Positions 35,010 to 45,668 are shown, counted from the first letter of the stretch. The stretch is DNA of 59,940 nt from Opitutaceae bacterium (GCA_028691845.1 JAQUYL010000020.1:1-59940); one strand, 5' to 3'. Made by a program: numbers and translations. Notes: generated by a model from the sequence alone, not told the origin.

Positions 35010-37904
35010 ATGAGACACCACCCCGCCCTCTCCCTGATTCTCCTCGGTCTCTGCCTGCCCCTCGCCGCCGCTCCCGCCGACCGTCCCTTCCGCACCCGGT
35101 CGCAACTCTGGGAGGCAGGCCGGCAGTCCCGGCGGCAGACCACCGCCGTCGACGGTTTCACCCACATCCGGTCGCTGGGCGGTTTCGACGAGTATCGCCT
35201 CGACGCCAACGGTCTCCAGGTGCTCCTGATGCCCGACCATTCCGCGCCGGTGTTTACCTTCATGGTCACCTACCATGTCGGCTCGCGCAACGAAGTCACC
35301 GGCACCACCGGCGCCACGCACCTGCTCGAACACCTCATGTTCAAGGGCAGCCGGCATTATAACGACGACCTCGGCACAGGCTTCGACACCCTGCTCGACC
35401 GCATCGGTGCCACGAACAACGCCAGCACGTGGCTCGACCGCACCAATTACTACGAGGAAATGCCCAGCGACCGCCTCGAACTCGCCCTGCAGCTGGAATC
35501 CGACCGCATGCGCGAACTCCGGCTGCGCGAGGAGGACCGCCGGCCCGAGATGACTGTCGTGCACAACGAATTCGAACGCGGTGAAAACGATCCGATCGAG
35601 GCCCTCGATAAGGAGATCGGCGGCGTCGCCTATCTCGCCCATCCGTATCACCACCCGACCATCGGCTGGCGCAGTGACATCGAAAAAGTGCCCCTCGAAA
35701 AGCTGCGCGCGTTTTACGACACGTTTTACTGGCCGAACAACGCCACGGTCGCGATCATCGGCGACATCGAACCCGCCGGGGCACTGCGCCTGGTCAAACA
35801 GTACTACGGCCCCATTCCCGCCTCACCCCAGCCGATTCCGGAGGTCTACACCGAGGAGCCTCTACAACAGGGCCCGCGACGCGTCACCGTCAAACGTCCG
35901 GGCGAGCTCGGTGTCGTCGGCCTGGCCTACAAGGTCCCCGGCGCCCGGCACCCCGACCACCCCGCCCTGGCCGTGCTGGCCGATATTTTGACCGACGGCA
36001 AAACCAGCCGCCTTTACCGTGCGCTGACGGACCGGAACCTCACGATCAGTGTGGACGCGGCCAAGGGCTTCTTCCGTGACAACACCCTGTTCACCATCTA
36101 CGCCCGCCTCGCGCCCGGCATTTCCCACGGCCAGGTGGAAAAAAGCATCCTCACCGAACTCGACCGGCTCAAGGCCGAGGGCGTCACGCTCGCCGAGGTC
36201 ACGCGCGCCATCAGCAAGGAAATGGCCGCCACCGCCTATGGCCGCGACGGCTCGTTCGCCATCGCCAGCCAGCTTAATGAGGACATCGCCATCGGGGACT
36301 GGACCTGCTACGTTACGTTGCCTGAAAAGATTAAAGCCGTAACTCCGGCCGACGTGGATCGCGTGCTGAAAACCTACTTCGTCGAGGATCAGAGCACCAC
36401 CGGTTGGTTTGTTCCTGTGAACGAAGGCGGCGCCGCCTCCGCACCCCCGGGAAGCGCGAAACCGAATCCCCGCTTCGCGGCGCTGCGCCCCCCCGTGCCC
36501 CACCCGAGCTATTATCGCGATCCCGCTTCGCCTGCAGCAGACGCCCGGATCCCGGCGCGCACTGCTCGCAACGGGAGCACAACCGGGGCGGCCAGCGTCA
36601 ACCAAGACCGATCCTCCCCGGGCGCGAAGATCGCCCAGCGCGTCGTCCGCCGCTCGATCGCCGGACTCGACGTGCTCACCCTCAAGACTGCATTGCAGGA
36701 TGTCGTTACCATGCAAGGCAGTCTGCCGGCTGGCGACGTCTTCAATCCGCCCGGGCACCCCGCGGTCGCAGATCTCGCCGCCGGCTTGCTCGACAAGGGC
36801 ACGACGGCTCAAGACAGGTTCGCGCTCGCCCAGCAACTGGAGGATGTCGGCGCCACCATCCGCTTTGGGACCACGGCCCAGGACCTGACCTTCACCGCCC
36901 GGTGCTTGAAAAAGGACGTCCCGCTGGTGCTCGGCCTTCTCGCCGAACAGCTCCGCCAGCCTGCCTTTTCGGCTGAGGAATTCGCCAAGCTGAAGAAGCA
37001 GATCGCCGGCCGGTATCGGCAGCAGCTCGAGGACACCGGGTTCCGCGCCGGCCAGGCACTGGCCCGCGCAATCTACCCCCACGGCCACCCGAACCGCCCG
37101 CCCGAAGCCGAAGCCTACCTGGCCGACCTTGACGCCGTCACCCTCGAAGAAATCAAGGCCTTCCACGCCGCTCATTACGGACCACAAGGCATGGTGCTCA
37201 TTGCCGTGGGCGATGTGGACGACATCGTCATCGACCGTGCGCTCGGCGAGGCCTTTGCCGGCTGGACCGGCGGCAAACCGCTGCCCCCGGCCCCGAAGGC
37301 GGTTCAGCTCGCCCAGGGGCGCACGGAAAAAATTTTCATGCCGGGCAAGGCCAGCGTCTCCCTGATTGTCGGCCATCCTTCCGGGCTGAAATTCAGCGAT
37401 CCCGACCATATGGCGCTGGATCTGGCCACGCAGATATTCGGCGGCGGGTTTTTCTCCTCCCGCCTGCTGGCAACCGTCCGCGCCAAGGAAGGCCTCACCT
37501 ACAGCATCGGCGCCCGCCTCGCGAACGACACGTACACCGACGGGGAATGGCGCATCGTGGGCACATTTGCGCCGGAGTTGCTCGACCGCGGCGCCGCCTC
37601 CACGCTTCGCGAGCTCCGGAGCCTCGCCGCCCACGGCGTGACGGCCGATGAATTGCGCGATTTCAAGTCGGCCGTCACGGGCTCCTATAAGCTCTCTCTC
37701 GCCACGAGTGCCGGGCTCGCCGGCCGGCTTCTCGCCACGGTCCAGCGCGGCCTGCCTCTGGTCTGCATCGACGAATATCCGCAGGAAATCCAGGCGCTGA
37801 CGCTCGAACAAGTGAACCGTTCCATCCGACAGTACATCGATCCCGGGAGAATGGTGCTGGTCGAGGCCGGCACGCTGCCCGGAACCGCCGCAGACAACCG
37901 GTAG
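35010..37904 (+). CDS. M16-family zinc metallopeptidase, two-domain, secreted
   Basis: A 964-residue periplasmic protease. ATG 35010 yields a signal peptide, hydrophobic LSLILLGLCLPLAAA, cleaved near residue 22. The N-terminal M16 half has the inverted zinc motif HLLEH at 104-108 and a downstream NEFERGEN with the third ligand Glu. The C-terminal half keeps the fold but not the motif, as usual in PqqL-like proteins. The linker between halves (about residues 495-545) is unusually long and rich in Pro, Ala and Ser. It stands alone between the rhomboid gene and the DUF1846 gene. Confidence 0.9.
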   Translation: MRHHPALSLILLGLCLPLAAAPADRPFRTRSQLWEAGRQSRRQTTAVDGFTHIRSLGGFDEYRLDANGLQVLLMPDHSAPVFTFMVTYHVGSRNEVTGTTGATHLLEHLMFKGSRHYNDDLGTGFDTLLDRIGATNNASTWLDRTNYYEEMPSDRLELALQLESDRMRELRLREEDRRPEMTVVHNEFERGENDPIEALDKEIGGVAYLAHPYHHPTIGWRSDIEKVPLEKLRAFYDTFYWPNNATVAIIGDIEPAGALRLVKQYYGPIPASPQPIPEVYTEEPLQQGPRRVTVKRPGELGVVGLAYKVPGARHPDHPALAVLADILTDGKTSRLYRALTDRNLTISVDAAKGFFRDNTLFTIYARLAPGISHGQVEKSILTELDRLKAEGVTLAEVTRAISKEMAATAYGRDGSFAIASQLNEDIAIGDWTCYVTLPEKIKAVTPADVDRVLKTYFVEDQSTTGWFVPVNEGGAASAPPGSAKPNPRFAALRPPVPHPSYYRDPASPAADARIPARTARNGSTTGAASVNQDRSSPGAKIAQRVVRRSIAGLDVLTLKTALQDVVTMQGSLPAGDVFNPPGHPAVADLAAGLLDKGTTAQDRFALAQQLEDVGATIRFGTTAQDLTFTARCLKKDVPLVLGLLAEQLRQPAFSAEEFAKLKKQIAGRYRQQLEDTGFRAGQALARAIYPHGHPNRPPEAEAYLADLDAVTLEEIKAFHAAHYGPQGMVLIAVGDVDDIVIDRALGEAFAGWTGGKPLPPAPKAVQLAQGRTEKIFMPGKASVSLIVGHPSGLKFSDPDHMALDLATQIFGGGFFSSRLLATVRAKEGLTYSIGARLANDTYTDGEWRIVGTFAPELLDRGAASTLRELRSLAAHGVTADELRDFKSAVTGSYKLSLATSAGLAGRLLATVQRGLPLVCIDEYPQEIQALTLEQVNRSIRQYIDPGRMVLVEAGTLPGTAADNR

Positions 37905-38002
37905 CCGCCCCGCCAGAGCAGCGCCTCCCGCAATCGCGGCCCGCGCTTATCGCATTGACGCTCCCCGCCGGCACCTGCCCTGCTGCTAGATAATAATCAG
38001 CC

Positions 38003-39520
38003 ATGACCGAACGCACCGGTTTCGACAACGCGCGGTATCTGGAGCAGCAGAGTGCTGCCATCCTTGACCGCGTCAAGGAATCCAACGGCAAACTCTACCT
38101 GGAGTTTGGCGGCAAACTGCTTTTTGACTACCACGCGGCGCGCGTGCTGCCAGGCTTCCATCCCAACGTGAAGATGCAGCTCCTGCAAAACCTCAAGGAC
38201 CAGGCCGAGGTGGTGCTCTGCATTTTTGCCGGCGATATCGAGAAGAAAAAGATGCGCGCCGACTTTGGCATCACCTACGATACCGACATACTGAAAACGA
38301 TCGACGAACTCACCGAGCGCGGCGTCACGGTGCGGGCCGTCGTCATCACGCGGTTCGATCACCAGCCGGCGGCGATCAGCTTCAAGAACCGCCTCGAACG
38401 CCGGGGACTGCGCGTCTACACCCATCGCGCGACCAAGGGCTACCCGAATGATGTGGACACGATTGTATGCGAGGAGGGTTATGGCGCCAATCCCTTCATC
38501 GAGACTGAGCGCCCCATCGTTGTCGTCACCGGCCCAGGCCCCGGCAGCGGCAAACTCGCCACCTGCCTCAGCCAGCTATATCATGAGCATCAGCGCGGCG
38601 TGTCGGCCCTTTTCGCCAAGTTCGAGACCTTTCCCATCTGGAATCTTCCCCTGAAGCACGAGGTTAACGTGGCCTACGAGGCCGCCACAGCCGAATTGAA
38701 GGATGTAAATCTGATCGACCATTTCCACCTCGAGGCCTACGGGCAGCCGGCGGTCAATTACAACCGCGACCTTGAAGCCTTCCCGCTGCTCCGGCGGATC
38801 ATCGAACGCATCACCGGACAGCCTTCATTCTACAAGTCGCCCACCGACATGGGCGTGAACCGGGCCGGCTTCGGCATCGTCGACGATGCCGCCTGCCGCG
38901 CCGCCGCGGCGCAGGAGATCATCCGCCGCTACTACAATTACGCCTGCGAATACGCGATGGGACTGGTCGAAAAGGACACTGTGCTGCGCGCCGAACTGAT
39001 TATGAAGAGCCTCGGGCTGTCGGTGCACGACCGGGTGGTGGTGGCGCATGCGCATGCTGCTGCGGCGGCGGCCCCGGCGCGGGGCAAGGGGGCCAATGGC
39101 GTTTATTGCGGCGCTGCCCTCCTGCTGCATGACGGACGCATTGTCACCGGCAAAAATTCCCCGCTGATGCACTCCGTTTCCAGCCTGGTGCTCAACGCGA
39201 CCAAGACTCTCGCGAACATCCCAGACTCCATCCATCTTCTTCCTCCGCTCGTCACCACCTCGCTCTCCCACTTCAAAAAGGACGTGCTCAAAGGCAACAT
39301 GACGAGCCTCGATCTGGAGGAGACGCTGATCGCCCTGAGCATCAGTGCCACGATGAACCCCGCGGCTGGGACCGCCATCGAGAAACTGAAGGAGCTCGAT
39401 GGCTGCGACGTGCATCTCACGCACATTCCCACGCCTGGTGACGCCGCCGGTCTGCGCAAACTCGGCCTGAATGTCACCAGCGATCCCGAATTCGCCTCAA
39501 AATACCTCTATATCAGTTAG
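38003..39520 (+). CDS. DUF1846 (UPF0371) family protein
   Basis: A 505-residue cytoplasmic protein of the DUF1846 family, with LYLEFGGKLLFDYHAARVLPGF near the start and VVVTGPGPGSGKLATCLSQLYHE, a P-loop-like GPGSGK, near residue 175. The family is widespread in bacteria and has known structures but no settled function. A short Ala-rich run (AHAHAAAAAAP) near residue 350 is an odd addition. No partner gene is adjacent. Confidence 0.88.
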   Translation: MTERTGFDNARYLEQQSAAILDRVKESNGKLYLEFGGKLLFDYHAARVLPGFHPNVKMQLLQNLKDQAEVVLCIFAGDIEKKKMRADFGITYDTDILKTIDELTERGVTVRAVVITRFDHQPAAISFKNRLERRGLRVYTHRATKGYPNDVDTIVCEEGYGANPFIETERPIVVVTGPGPGSGKLATCLSQLYHEHQRGVSALFAKFETFPIWNLPLKHEVNVAYEAATAELKDVNLIDHFHLEAYGQPAVNYNRDLEAFPLLRRIIERITGQPSFYKSPTDMGVNRAGFGIVDDAACRAAAAQEIIRRYYNYACEYAMGLVEKDTVLRAELIMKSLGLSVHDRVVVAHAHAAAAAAPARGKGANGVYCGAALLLHDGRIVTGKNSPLMHSVSSLVLNATKTLANIPDSIHLLPPLVTTSLSHFKKDVLKGNMTSLDLEETLIALSISATMNPAAGTAIEKLKELDGCDVHLTHIPTPGDAAGLRKLGLNVTSDPEFASKYLYIS

Positions 39521-39706
39521 GGGATTCCCCCGATCGCCATCCCCTGGACATGGGGAGGATATATAGTGTGGAACAAACACTGATCCCGTCGGGACATGAA
39601 ACGTCGTGACGAGGCGGGCCATGGTCATGAATCACCGCGCCCCCGGCGAGGGACCAGTGTCAAAATAGGATAAAACCACCCCTGCTCATCACCCCCATCT
39701 CGCAAG

Positions 39707-40111
39707 TTGGGCACCACCCTGTTTTCTCGACTTCAGTCAACCTCACCTGTATATTATAAAGTTGTAACAGCTCCTGCCTTGAAAGCCCTCGATTTCACTT
39801 GGATTTGGCCTGCGCTCCGCCAGCTGTTCACCCAGCAAGGCTTCATCACCGTTGTCTGCGCCCTGTTGATCCTCTCGATGACGATGCGCTTTCACCGGTT
39901 CCTCCGTCACATCCACCCGATTGTGATCCCAATGACCTTGCTGCTCGTGCTTCTGATTCTCGTCTTTCATTGGACCCAGACCCGCACGGAGCCGAAGATT
40001 TTTTCCCCCGCCGTGGAGGCCCTGGCGCGGGTGCTTCCCGCGCCAACCTACCAGGGGGAGCACGTGCAGCAGGCGGCACCGGCGAAGCCGCCGCCGCCCA
40101 AACGCCGCTGA
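39707..40111 (+). CDS. Hypothetical two-helix membrane protein
   Basis: A 134-residue frame with two hydrophobic segments, about 46-62 (FITVVCALLILSMTM) and 70-88 (IVIPMTLLLVLLILVFHW), and a Pro/Lys-rich end. It starts at TTG 39707; another TTG at 39779 would give a 110-residue protein and follows an AT-rich TATATTATAAAG at 39749-39760 that could be a -10 region. I do not recognise the protein. The 186 bases upstream contain several small hairpins but no gene. Confidence 0.5.
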   Translation: MGTTLFSRLQSTSPVYYKVVTAPALKALDFTWIWPALRQLFTQQGFITVVCALLILSMTMRFHRFLRHIHPIVIPMTLLLVLLILVFHWTQTRTEPKIFSPAVEALARVLPAPTYQGEHVQQAAPAKPPPPKRR

Positions 40112-40126
40112 GCGCGATCCGCTCGG

Positions 40127-40159
40127 GGGAGTTTGCCACGCAAGGTGCGGCAAACTCCC
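40127..40159. terminator. Perfect 11-bp inverted repeat
   Basis: GGGAGTTTGCC (40127-40137) pairs with GGCAAACTCCC (40149-40159), with an 11-base loop. It lies just after the small membrane protein gene. It may end that transcript or be a REP-like element; there is no T tract. Confidence 0.5.
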
Positions 40160-40236
40160 GAATCCGCTGCGGGTCGCCGACTGGACCCGCGGCGCTTGAA
40201 GCGCCGGGTTGACGGATACCCTTGACCAGGACCGCC

Positions 40237-40257
40237 CGCCCGTCCTGAAGACGGGCG
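40237..40257. terminator. Hairpin between convergent genes
   Basis: CGCCCGTC (40237-40244) and GACGGGCG (40250-40257) form an eight-base stem with a five-base loop, eight bases from the stop of the TonB-dependent receptor on the minus strand. Its position between converging genes suits a bidirectional terminator. Confidence 0.5.
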
Positions 40258-40264
40258 CCATCCC

Positions 40265-42652
40265 TTAGAACTTCAGCTTTACTGAAGCTTCGACGCGAAA
40301 CGGAAGATCTTGGAAGACAAGGACGTTGTTCGACCAGTTGTCGCCGTTGTGGATCCAGTTGCGTGCGTCGAGAACGTTGAGGATGTCGATATTGGCCTCC
40401 CACCGCGACTGTCGGTAAAAGAGGAAGGCGTTGAGGAAGACCTGCGCAGGAATATGGTACTCGTCGAGAAGGTTGCCCGACTGGCGGCTCTGCCACGAGC
40501 CACCGAGGCCGCCGCCAAAACCGCCGGGGAAACGGTAGGAGACGCTGCTGTTGACCACGGTATGCGACAGGCCGGTGATGCCGTAGTTGGCGGGCGGGAG
40601 CTTGTCCCAGGTGAAGCCGGTACCGTTGCCGAGACCGCTGGGACCGCGACCGAGCGCGTACAGATTATAGAGTGACGTGCCGCCCGCCTGCGATGCGCTG
40701 GAGTGATCGAACCGGCCGTCGACAAGTGAGATGTTCAGGGTGGCGTTCAACCGCGAATGCGGCTGGTAGACGAATTCGGCCTCGGCGCCGTGAAAACGGA
40801 GGTTCTTGATATCGCCGCCGATCTCGGTCTCGGAGCGGCGCTGGTCATAGAGGGCGAAACCAGCGTAGAGCTTGTTGTCGAGAAGGGCAAACTTGGCTCC
40901 GACCTCGGCGAGGCTGCTGCCGTTCGTGAAGTCGCTGGGGTCGATGATGCCGCGACCGGTGCCGTCGTCCTTGAGCATGATGCCGCCGCCGGTAACGTTG
41001 CCGTGGACGGCATAGTCGTGCTGGTAGGTGGCGTAAAACGAGGCCTTAGGCGAAGGCGCATAAGCAAGGCTGGCGTTCCAGGAGACGGCGGTATGCTCGT
41101 GACGGTCGTGCCACTGTTTCGTGTCGCCAGGCAGCGGGTCAACCGCTTTGGCTAGAAATCCGTCGAGCCGCGCTCCAACGAGCAGCGTGAAATCCTGACA
41201 CAGCTTCATCTCGTCCTGCGCGAAGAGCGCGGGATTCCAGAGCGTCGAATCGGTCGTCTCGGGGCTGCCGTAGGCGGCCGGGAAAAACAGCCGTCCGCCG
41301 GGGCCAGTGAAGCCGGGCCAGTAGGAATTCGGATAATCGATGGCGTGACTGAAGAGCCGGTCGGGGCGGGTCAGGTCGTATTGGAAGAAGTATTCGTTGA
41401 AATAGTTGGTGTAGCTCTCGCGTTTCTCCCAGCGAACCGTGCCGCCGGCGATGGCGCGATGCGGCGTGCCGGCCGTCTCGAACGCAGCATGCCATTCGGT
41501 GCGGTTCTCGGCCGTCCACTGCTTCACGTACTCCGCGTACTCGAAGGCATGATAACGGCGGCGGTTGACGGTTTCAATCAGCGTGCGGTTGACGAGCCTG
41601 CGGTCAGGCGCGAGCTGGGCCGTGGAGATAAACTGACCGCGGGCGATGTTGGCGTTGGAAAAATCCCCCGGTGAAAACAGGGTGGCATCGCGCGGTATGG
41701 GCACGGCCGTGGTGCCGGGAAGCGTGCCGGCGATGGCGCCCGTCGCGGCATCGTAGCCGAGATCGGGCAGGCTGCCGGTGTAGTAGAGGCCGTGGTCGAT
41801 GAGCTCCTGCGTGGGGCGGTTGACCCCGAGCAACTCGGGCGAGGCCTGCCAGATGAACTGGGCATTGGCGTCAAGCGTTAGGGTGGAACTGGCGCGGCGG
41901 GTCCATGACGCGAAGAAATCCTCGCGGTCGTCGCGAGCGCCGTGCTGGTGGAAGAATGTCCCGTCCTCCTTGCCCTCGTAGCTGATGCGCCAGGCCGACC
42001 TGCCGTCGGACACTGGTGCAGTGGTGTCCACCTGCCACGAGCCGTTGAGCCAGGAGCCGCCATCGGGCACCCACGTGCCAAGGCGCAGCGTGACGGTGGT
42101 CTCGGGTGTAAACTTCGGCTGTTTGGTCATGTAGTTGACGTAGCCGCCGGTAAAGAAGCCGCTGCCGTAGACGGCTGATCCGGGACCGCGCACGACGTCC
42201 ATCGCCTCGATCCCGTTAAATGACGGGAAGTAGCCGAAATTGTTGTAACTCAGGCGCTGTCCGTTGAGGAAGGTCTCGGCCAGATCGCCGCGAATGGTCG
42301 GGATGGCCGTTTTGCCGTAGCTGGAGGTCACGGAGGTGCCGGGCGCGTAGGCGACAGCTTCGGCCACGCCGTTGATGCCGCGCTCGCGCAGGAGTGCCTG
42401 CGTGATCGTCGAGTAGGCACGCGGGGTTTCGATTATGCTGATCGCGTCGCCAAACAAGCCTTCCGTCGGGCGGGCAAGCGGGTTGACAGAGTCTTCGACC
42501 GGCAGGCCGGTGACGACGAAGCGGGAGAGTTCGACGACGTCGGCGGTGCTGGCGCCGGGCGCGGCCGACGATGGGTGGGTCTGGACAAAAGCGACGGCCG
42601 CACAGGCTGTCGCGAGAGTGTGATTGAGGAGGATTCGTGTCGGGAGTCGCAT
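40265..42652 (-). CDS. TonB-dependent outer-membrane receptor, probably for thiamine
   Basis: A 795-residue outer-membrane receptor. ATG 42652 gives a signal peptide (LPTRILLNHTLATACAAVAF). After it, VVELSRFVVTG resembles the start motif of many verrucomicrobial receptors. The plug domain includes TPRAYSTITQALLRERGI and VRGPGSAVYGSGFFTGGYVNYMTK, and the barrel ends in an aromatic residue (VKLKF), as needed for assembly. A TPP riboswitch lies 69 bases upstream, so the substrate is probably thiamine or a precursor and expression should fall when TPP is plentiful (inference). No thiamine synthesis or inner-membrane transport gene is adjacent. Confidence 0.9.
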   Translation of the reverse strand: MRLPTRILLNHTLATACAAVAFVQTHPSSAAPGASTADVVELSRFVVTGLPVEDSVNPLARPTEGLFGDAISIIETPRAYSTITQALLRERGINGVAEAVAYAPGTSVTSSYGKTAIPTIRGDLAETFLNGQRLSYNNFGYFPSFNGIEAMDVVRGPGSAVYGSGFFTGGYVNYMTKQPKFTPETTVTLRLGTWVPDGGSWLNGSWQVDTTAPVSDGRSAWRISYEGKEDGTFFHQHGARDDREDFFASWTRRASSTLTLDANAQFIWQASPELLGVNRPTQELIDHGLYYTGSLPDLGYDAATGAIAGTLPGTTAVPIPRDATLFSPGDFSNANIARGQFISTAQLAPDRRLVNRTLIETVNRRRYHAFEYAEYVKQWTAENRTEWHAAFETAGTPHRAIAGGTVRWEKRESYTNYFNEYFFQYDLTRPDRLFSHAIDYPNSYWPGFTGPGGRLFFPAAYGSPETTDSTLWNPALFAQDEMKLCQDFTLLVGARLDGFLAKAVDPLPGDTKQWHDRHEHTAVSWNASLAYAPSPKASFYATYQHDYAVHGNVTGGGIMLKDDGTGRGIIDPSDFTNGSSLAEVGAKFALLDNKLYAGFALYDQRRSETEIGGDIKNLRFHGAEAEFVYQPHSRLNATLNISLVDGRFDHSSASQAGGTSLYNLYALGRGPSGLGNGTGFTWDKLPPANYGITGLSHTVVNSSVSYRFPGGFGGGLGGSWQSRQSGNLLDEYHIPAQVFLNAFLFYRQSRWEANIDILNVLDARNWIHNGDNWSNNVLVFQDLPFRVEASVKLKF

Positions 42653-42720
42653 GATGATGAGCCCGACCCAAATCGGACTCCCGGACAGAAACGGACGGCG
42701 CACCTTGCGCCGTCCTGCAT

Positions 42721-42814
42721 GTTTCCTTCGCCGGTATGATCCGTTTCAGGTTCCAGGGTCGAGCGACCGTTCGTGTCGCAGTCTCAGCCCTCCGCGGAGG
42801 ACACCCCTACAAGG
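42721..42814 (-). promoter_or_regulatory. TPP riboswitch (THI element)
   Basis: Read on the minus strand, the conserved TPP aptamer pieces occur in order: TAGGGGTGTCC at the 5' side, GGGCTGAGA, then ACCCTGGAACCTGA and GGATCATACCGGCGAAGG. The outer, P2/P3 and P4/P5 parts all match the consensus, with GCTGAGA and the ATACCGGCG stretch intact. It controls the TonB-dependent receptor 69 bases downstream. The expression platform between 42720 and 42653 has no clear terminator, so control may act on translation. Confidence 0.93.
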
Positions 42815-42860
42815 CAAAGCGCAGAGAAAGTCTCCACCGGCTCCGCGTCAACTGCGCAGT

Positions 42861-42881
42861 GTCCCTAGGCCCCCTAGGGAC
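42861..42881. terminator. Hairpin upstream of the TPP riboswitch
   Basis: GTCCCTAGG (42861-42869) and CCTAGGGAC (42873-42881) form a perfect nine-base stem with a CCC loop. It sits between the helicase gene stop and the riboswitch on the minus strand, so it could end the helicase transcript. Confidence 0.45.
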
Positions 42882-42899
42882 CTTTACCGCACCCCTGAC

Positions 42900-42933
42900 A
42901 TGCAGGGGCCACCGTTTCGGGCAGCCCCTGCAT
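42900..42933. repeat. Palindromic dispersed repeat, copy 1
   Basis: ATGCAGGGGC (42900-42909) and GCCCCTGCAT (42924-42933) form a perfect ten-base stem. The same element recurs at 46240-46275 with the same outer arms and a similar loop (GGGCAG next to the right arm). It looks like a REP or BIME-type intergenic element. Confidence 0.6.
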
Positions 42934-43091
42934 ATCTTACGGGTAGGTATCTGGTCGGAAAATGGATGCCGGATCAGCCGGCCTTAGTCCAGAAACAAAA
43001 CCCGGCCCTCATGTTTCGTAAATGACGTCACCCGTCCCGTTCGGTCGTTTTGCCGGCCTTGCCGCCCGCCAGGCTTCAGTAGCCGGCATGA

Positions 43092-45668
43092 TCAAAACGC
43101 GCCGATGGGCCGCACTTCAACAAAGCGCAAGACGGCCCGGTTTTCGCCGCGGGACTGCGCCAGCGGCACGATAAAGCGCACCTCCCAGTCATTGCGCTCC
43201 TCCGCATCGATCAAGACCTGGGCCACAATCCACTCGCCGGCCGTGGAGCCCTCTTCCCAGTGCGTGTGCTTCGTCGCCCGCCCCTCGGGATCGAGCCGGA
43301 AGCGGTCGCGAACCTCGAAGTATGGTTTGAAAGCCGCTTCGATCGCGCGCGCCTCCGCCGATAGCGGCTCGCCTTCCCCGGGAGCGGCGGCCGCACCCGT
43401 TTGCAGTCGGACGTTCGCGCTCTCCCAGTTCCGACCGGCCACGTCCTGCAAAAACCCGAACACAGCCGCGCGCACCAGCCGGCGAAAACCCGCTGTGTCC
43501 CGCGTCAGGTCGAAGGCCGGCGGCGGCACGGGCCGGTCCGCTGTCTCCGCCGCTGCCATGTCAGGATGGCGCAATCGTTCCCATTCTTCGAGCAGACTCG
43601 AATCGATCCCCCGAATCAGTTCGCGGAAATAAACCTCCACCTCCATCACCTCGTCGGTCTTGGCGCTGTCGGGCACCGTCTGGGCCAGCACCTTCCAGAC
43701 CTGCGACAGGTGCCGCAGCAAAAGCCCTTCGGATCGCTCCAATCCGTAGGCTCGCACATACTCGGCGAACGACAGGTAGCGTTCGTACATCTCCCGGGCG
43801 ATCGACTTCGGCCGTATGTTCTCCTCCTCCACCCATGGGTGCGCCGCCGCAAAGACATTGAAAGTCTCGTACAGAAAGTCGCGCAACGGCTTCGGATGCT
43901 CGATCTCGTCGAGCTTGGCCATCCTCTCCTCGTAAGGCACTCCCGCCGCCCGCATTTCCGCCATCTTGTCCGTCTTCAGCCGGTCCACCTGCCGCCGCAG
44001 GATCTGGTCGGGATCCTCGACAATCGCTTCGCACAGGGTAAGCACGTCGAACGGATAATCCGGCGACTCGCGATCGAGCCGCGGCAGCGTGTCGATGAGA
44101 TACAGCGAGAGCGCCTGGTGCAGCGAGAAATCCTCCTGCAGTTCCACGTTCACCCGCAGTTTGCGCCCCGACGGCTCGGGCGGAATCCACGCAATGATCT
44201 GGCGCTCGAGCAGCGAACGGAACAACTGCCAGGCCCGGCGCCGCAATTGCCGCTTCCGGTGCGGCGTCTCGTGGCAGTCGGCAATCAGCTGTCGCATGAC
44301 GCGGCAGCCGTCGTCGTCGCGGCCCAACACCAGCAGCAGCATGCCATGGGTCACCGCAAAGCGCGAAACCAGTCCCTCCATCGGTGCGGTTCGGAGCTTT
44401 TCAAAGGTCTTGGCGTCCCAGCTGACCATGCCCTCGGGCGGACGGCGCTTCACGAGCTTGCGCTGTTTCTTCCCGTCGCCCGCGGCCTTCTCTTCCGCTC
44501 GCTTGTTCTCGATCACATGTTCGGGCGCCTGCGCGACCACGTATCCCTTGTCGTCAAAACCCTTGCGGCCGGCCCGGCCTGCAATCTGCCGGAAATCGCG
44601 CACACTGAGAACCGCCGACTTGCGCCCGTCGTATTTCCACAACTGGGTGAAAACCACGGTGCGAATCGGCACGTTGATGCCCAGACCGAGCGTATCGGTG
44701 CCGCAGATGAGCTTCAGCCGGCCCTTCTGCGCGAGGGTCTCGACGAGTACGCGGTATTTGGGCAGCAGGCCCGCGTGATGCAGGCCGATGCCGTGGCGCA
44801 GCCAGCGTTTCATCTCCCGGCCATAGGGGCTGTTGAACCGCACGCCCTCCAGTTCGACGGCCAGCGCGGCCTTCTCCTCCTTCGAGCACACGTCGATGCT
44901 CATCAGATTCTGCGCCGCTTCCGCCGCCTCCCTCTGGGTGAAGTGCACCAGGTACACCGGCGCCCGCTGCCCGGCCAGCAGCGCCTCCACCCGCTCGGGC
45001 AGCAGTTGCTCGGAATACTCGAATTCCAGCGGCACCGGCCGCGTGTCGCTGCGCACCGTCACGGCGGGCACACCTGTCAGCCGCTGCAGCTCGCGTTCGA
45101 AAAACTCCGTATTCCCGAGCGTCGCCGACATCAGCAGAAACCGCGCCTGCGGCATTGTCAGCAGAGGCACCTGCCAGGCGTAGCCGCGCTCAACATCGGA
45201 ATAGTAATGAAACTCGTCCATGATGACCGCCCGGAACTCCGACTGCGCGCCATGGGCCAGCGCGATGTTGGCCAGAATCTCCGCCGTGCAGCACAAGACC
45301 GGCGCCCGCGGATTCACGCTCGCGTCGCCCGTCATCATGCCGACGTTCTCCGGCCCGTAGTCGCGGCAGAGCGCCAGAAATTTCTCGTTCACCAGCGCCT
45401 TGATCGGGCAGGTGTAAACCGAGCGTTCGCCCGCGCAGAGCGCCTTGAAATGAAACGCCGCGGCAACGAGCGACTTGCCCGAGCCAGTCGGCGTGTTGAG
45501 GATCACGTTGCGCCCGGCGAACAATTCGAGGATCGCCTCCTCCTGCTCGGGATAGGGTCGGAGGCCCCGCTCCGCCACCACGGTGAGAAACCGGTCCAGC
45601 ACTGCGTCCGGATCGGGTGATCCGGGCAGCGGGGCCAGCGGTGCGGAGCAGGCGGTCGGGAGTGACAT
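43092..45668 (-). CDS. Ski2/Mtr4-like DEAD/DEAH-box helicase
   Basis: An 858-residue SF2 helicase. Walker A TPTGSGKS lies at 59-66, motif II DEFH at 151-154, SATLG as motif III, and [10 protein letters not shown] as motif VI. The [14 protein letters not shown] and [21 protein letters not shown] regions are typical of bacterial Ski2-like RNA helicases. About 400 C-terminal residues follow without a family I recognise. The start at 45668 places the first conserved residues at a normal distance; upstream residues do not fit. It is likely involved in RNA processing or decay. Confidence 0.87.
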   Translation of the reverse strand: MSLPTACSAPLAPLPGSPDPDAVLDRFLTVVAERGLRPYPEQEEAILELFAGRNVILNTPTGSGKSLVAAAFHFKALCAGERSVYTCPIKALVNEKFLALCRDYGPENVGMMTGDASVNPRAPVLCCTAEILANIALAHGAQSEFRAVIMDEFHYYSDVERGYAWQVPLLTMPQARFLLMSATLGNTEFFERELQRLTGVPAVTVRSDTRPVPLEFEYSEQLLPERVEALLAGQRAPVYLVHFTQREAAEAAQNLMSIDVCSKEEKAALAVELEGVRFNSPYGREMKRWLRHGIGLHHAGLLPKYRVLVETLAQKGRLKLICGTDTLGLGINVPIRTVVFTQLWKYDGRKSAVLSVRDFRQIAGRAGRKGFDDKGYVVAQAPEHVIENKRAEEKAAGDGKKQRKLVKRRPPEGMVSWDAKTFEKLRTAPMEGLVSRFAVTHGMLLLVLGRDDDGCRVMRQLIADCHETPHRKRQLRRRAWQLFRSLLERQIIAWIPPEPSGRKLRVNVELQEDFSLHQALSLYLIDTLPRLDRESPDYPFDVLTLCEAIVEDPDQILRRQVDRLKTDKMAEMRAAGVPYEERMAKLDEIEHPKPLRDFLYETFNVFAAAHPWVEEENIRPKSIAREMYERYLSFAEYVRAYGLERSEGLLLRHLSQVWKVLAQTVPDSAKTDEVMEVEVYFRELIRGIDSSLLEEWERLRHPDMAAAETADRPVPPPAFDLTRDTAGFRRLVRAAVFGFLQDVAGRNWESANVRLQTGAAAAPGEGEPLSAEARAIEAAFKPYFEVRDRFRLDPEGRATKHTHWEEGSTAGEWIVAQVLIDAEERNDWEVRFIVPLAQSRGENRAVLRFVEVRPIGAF

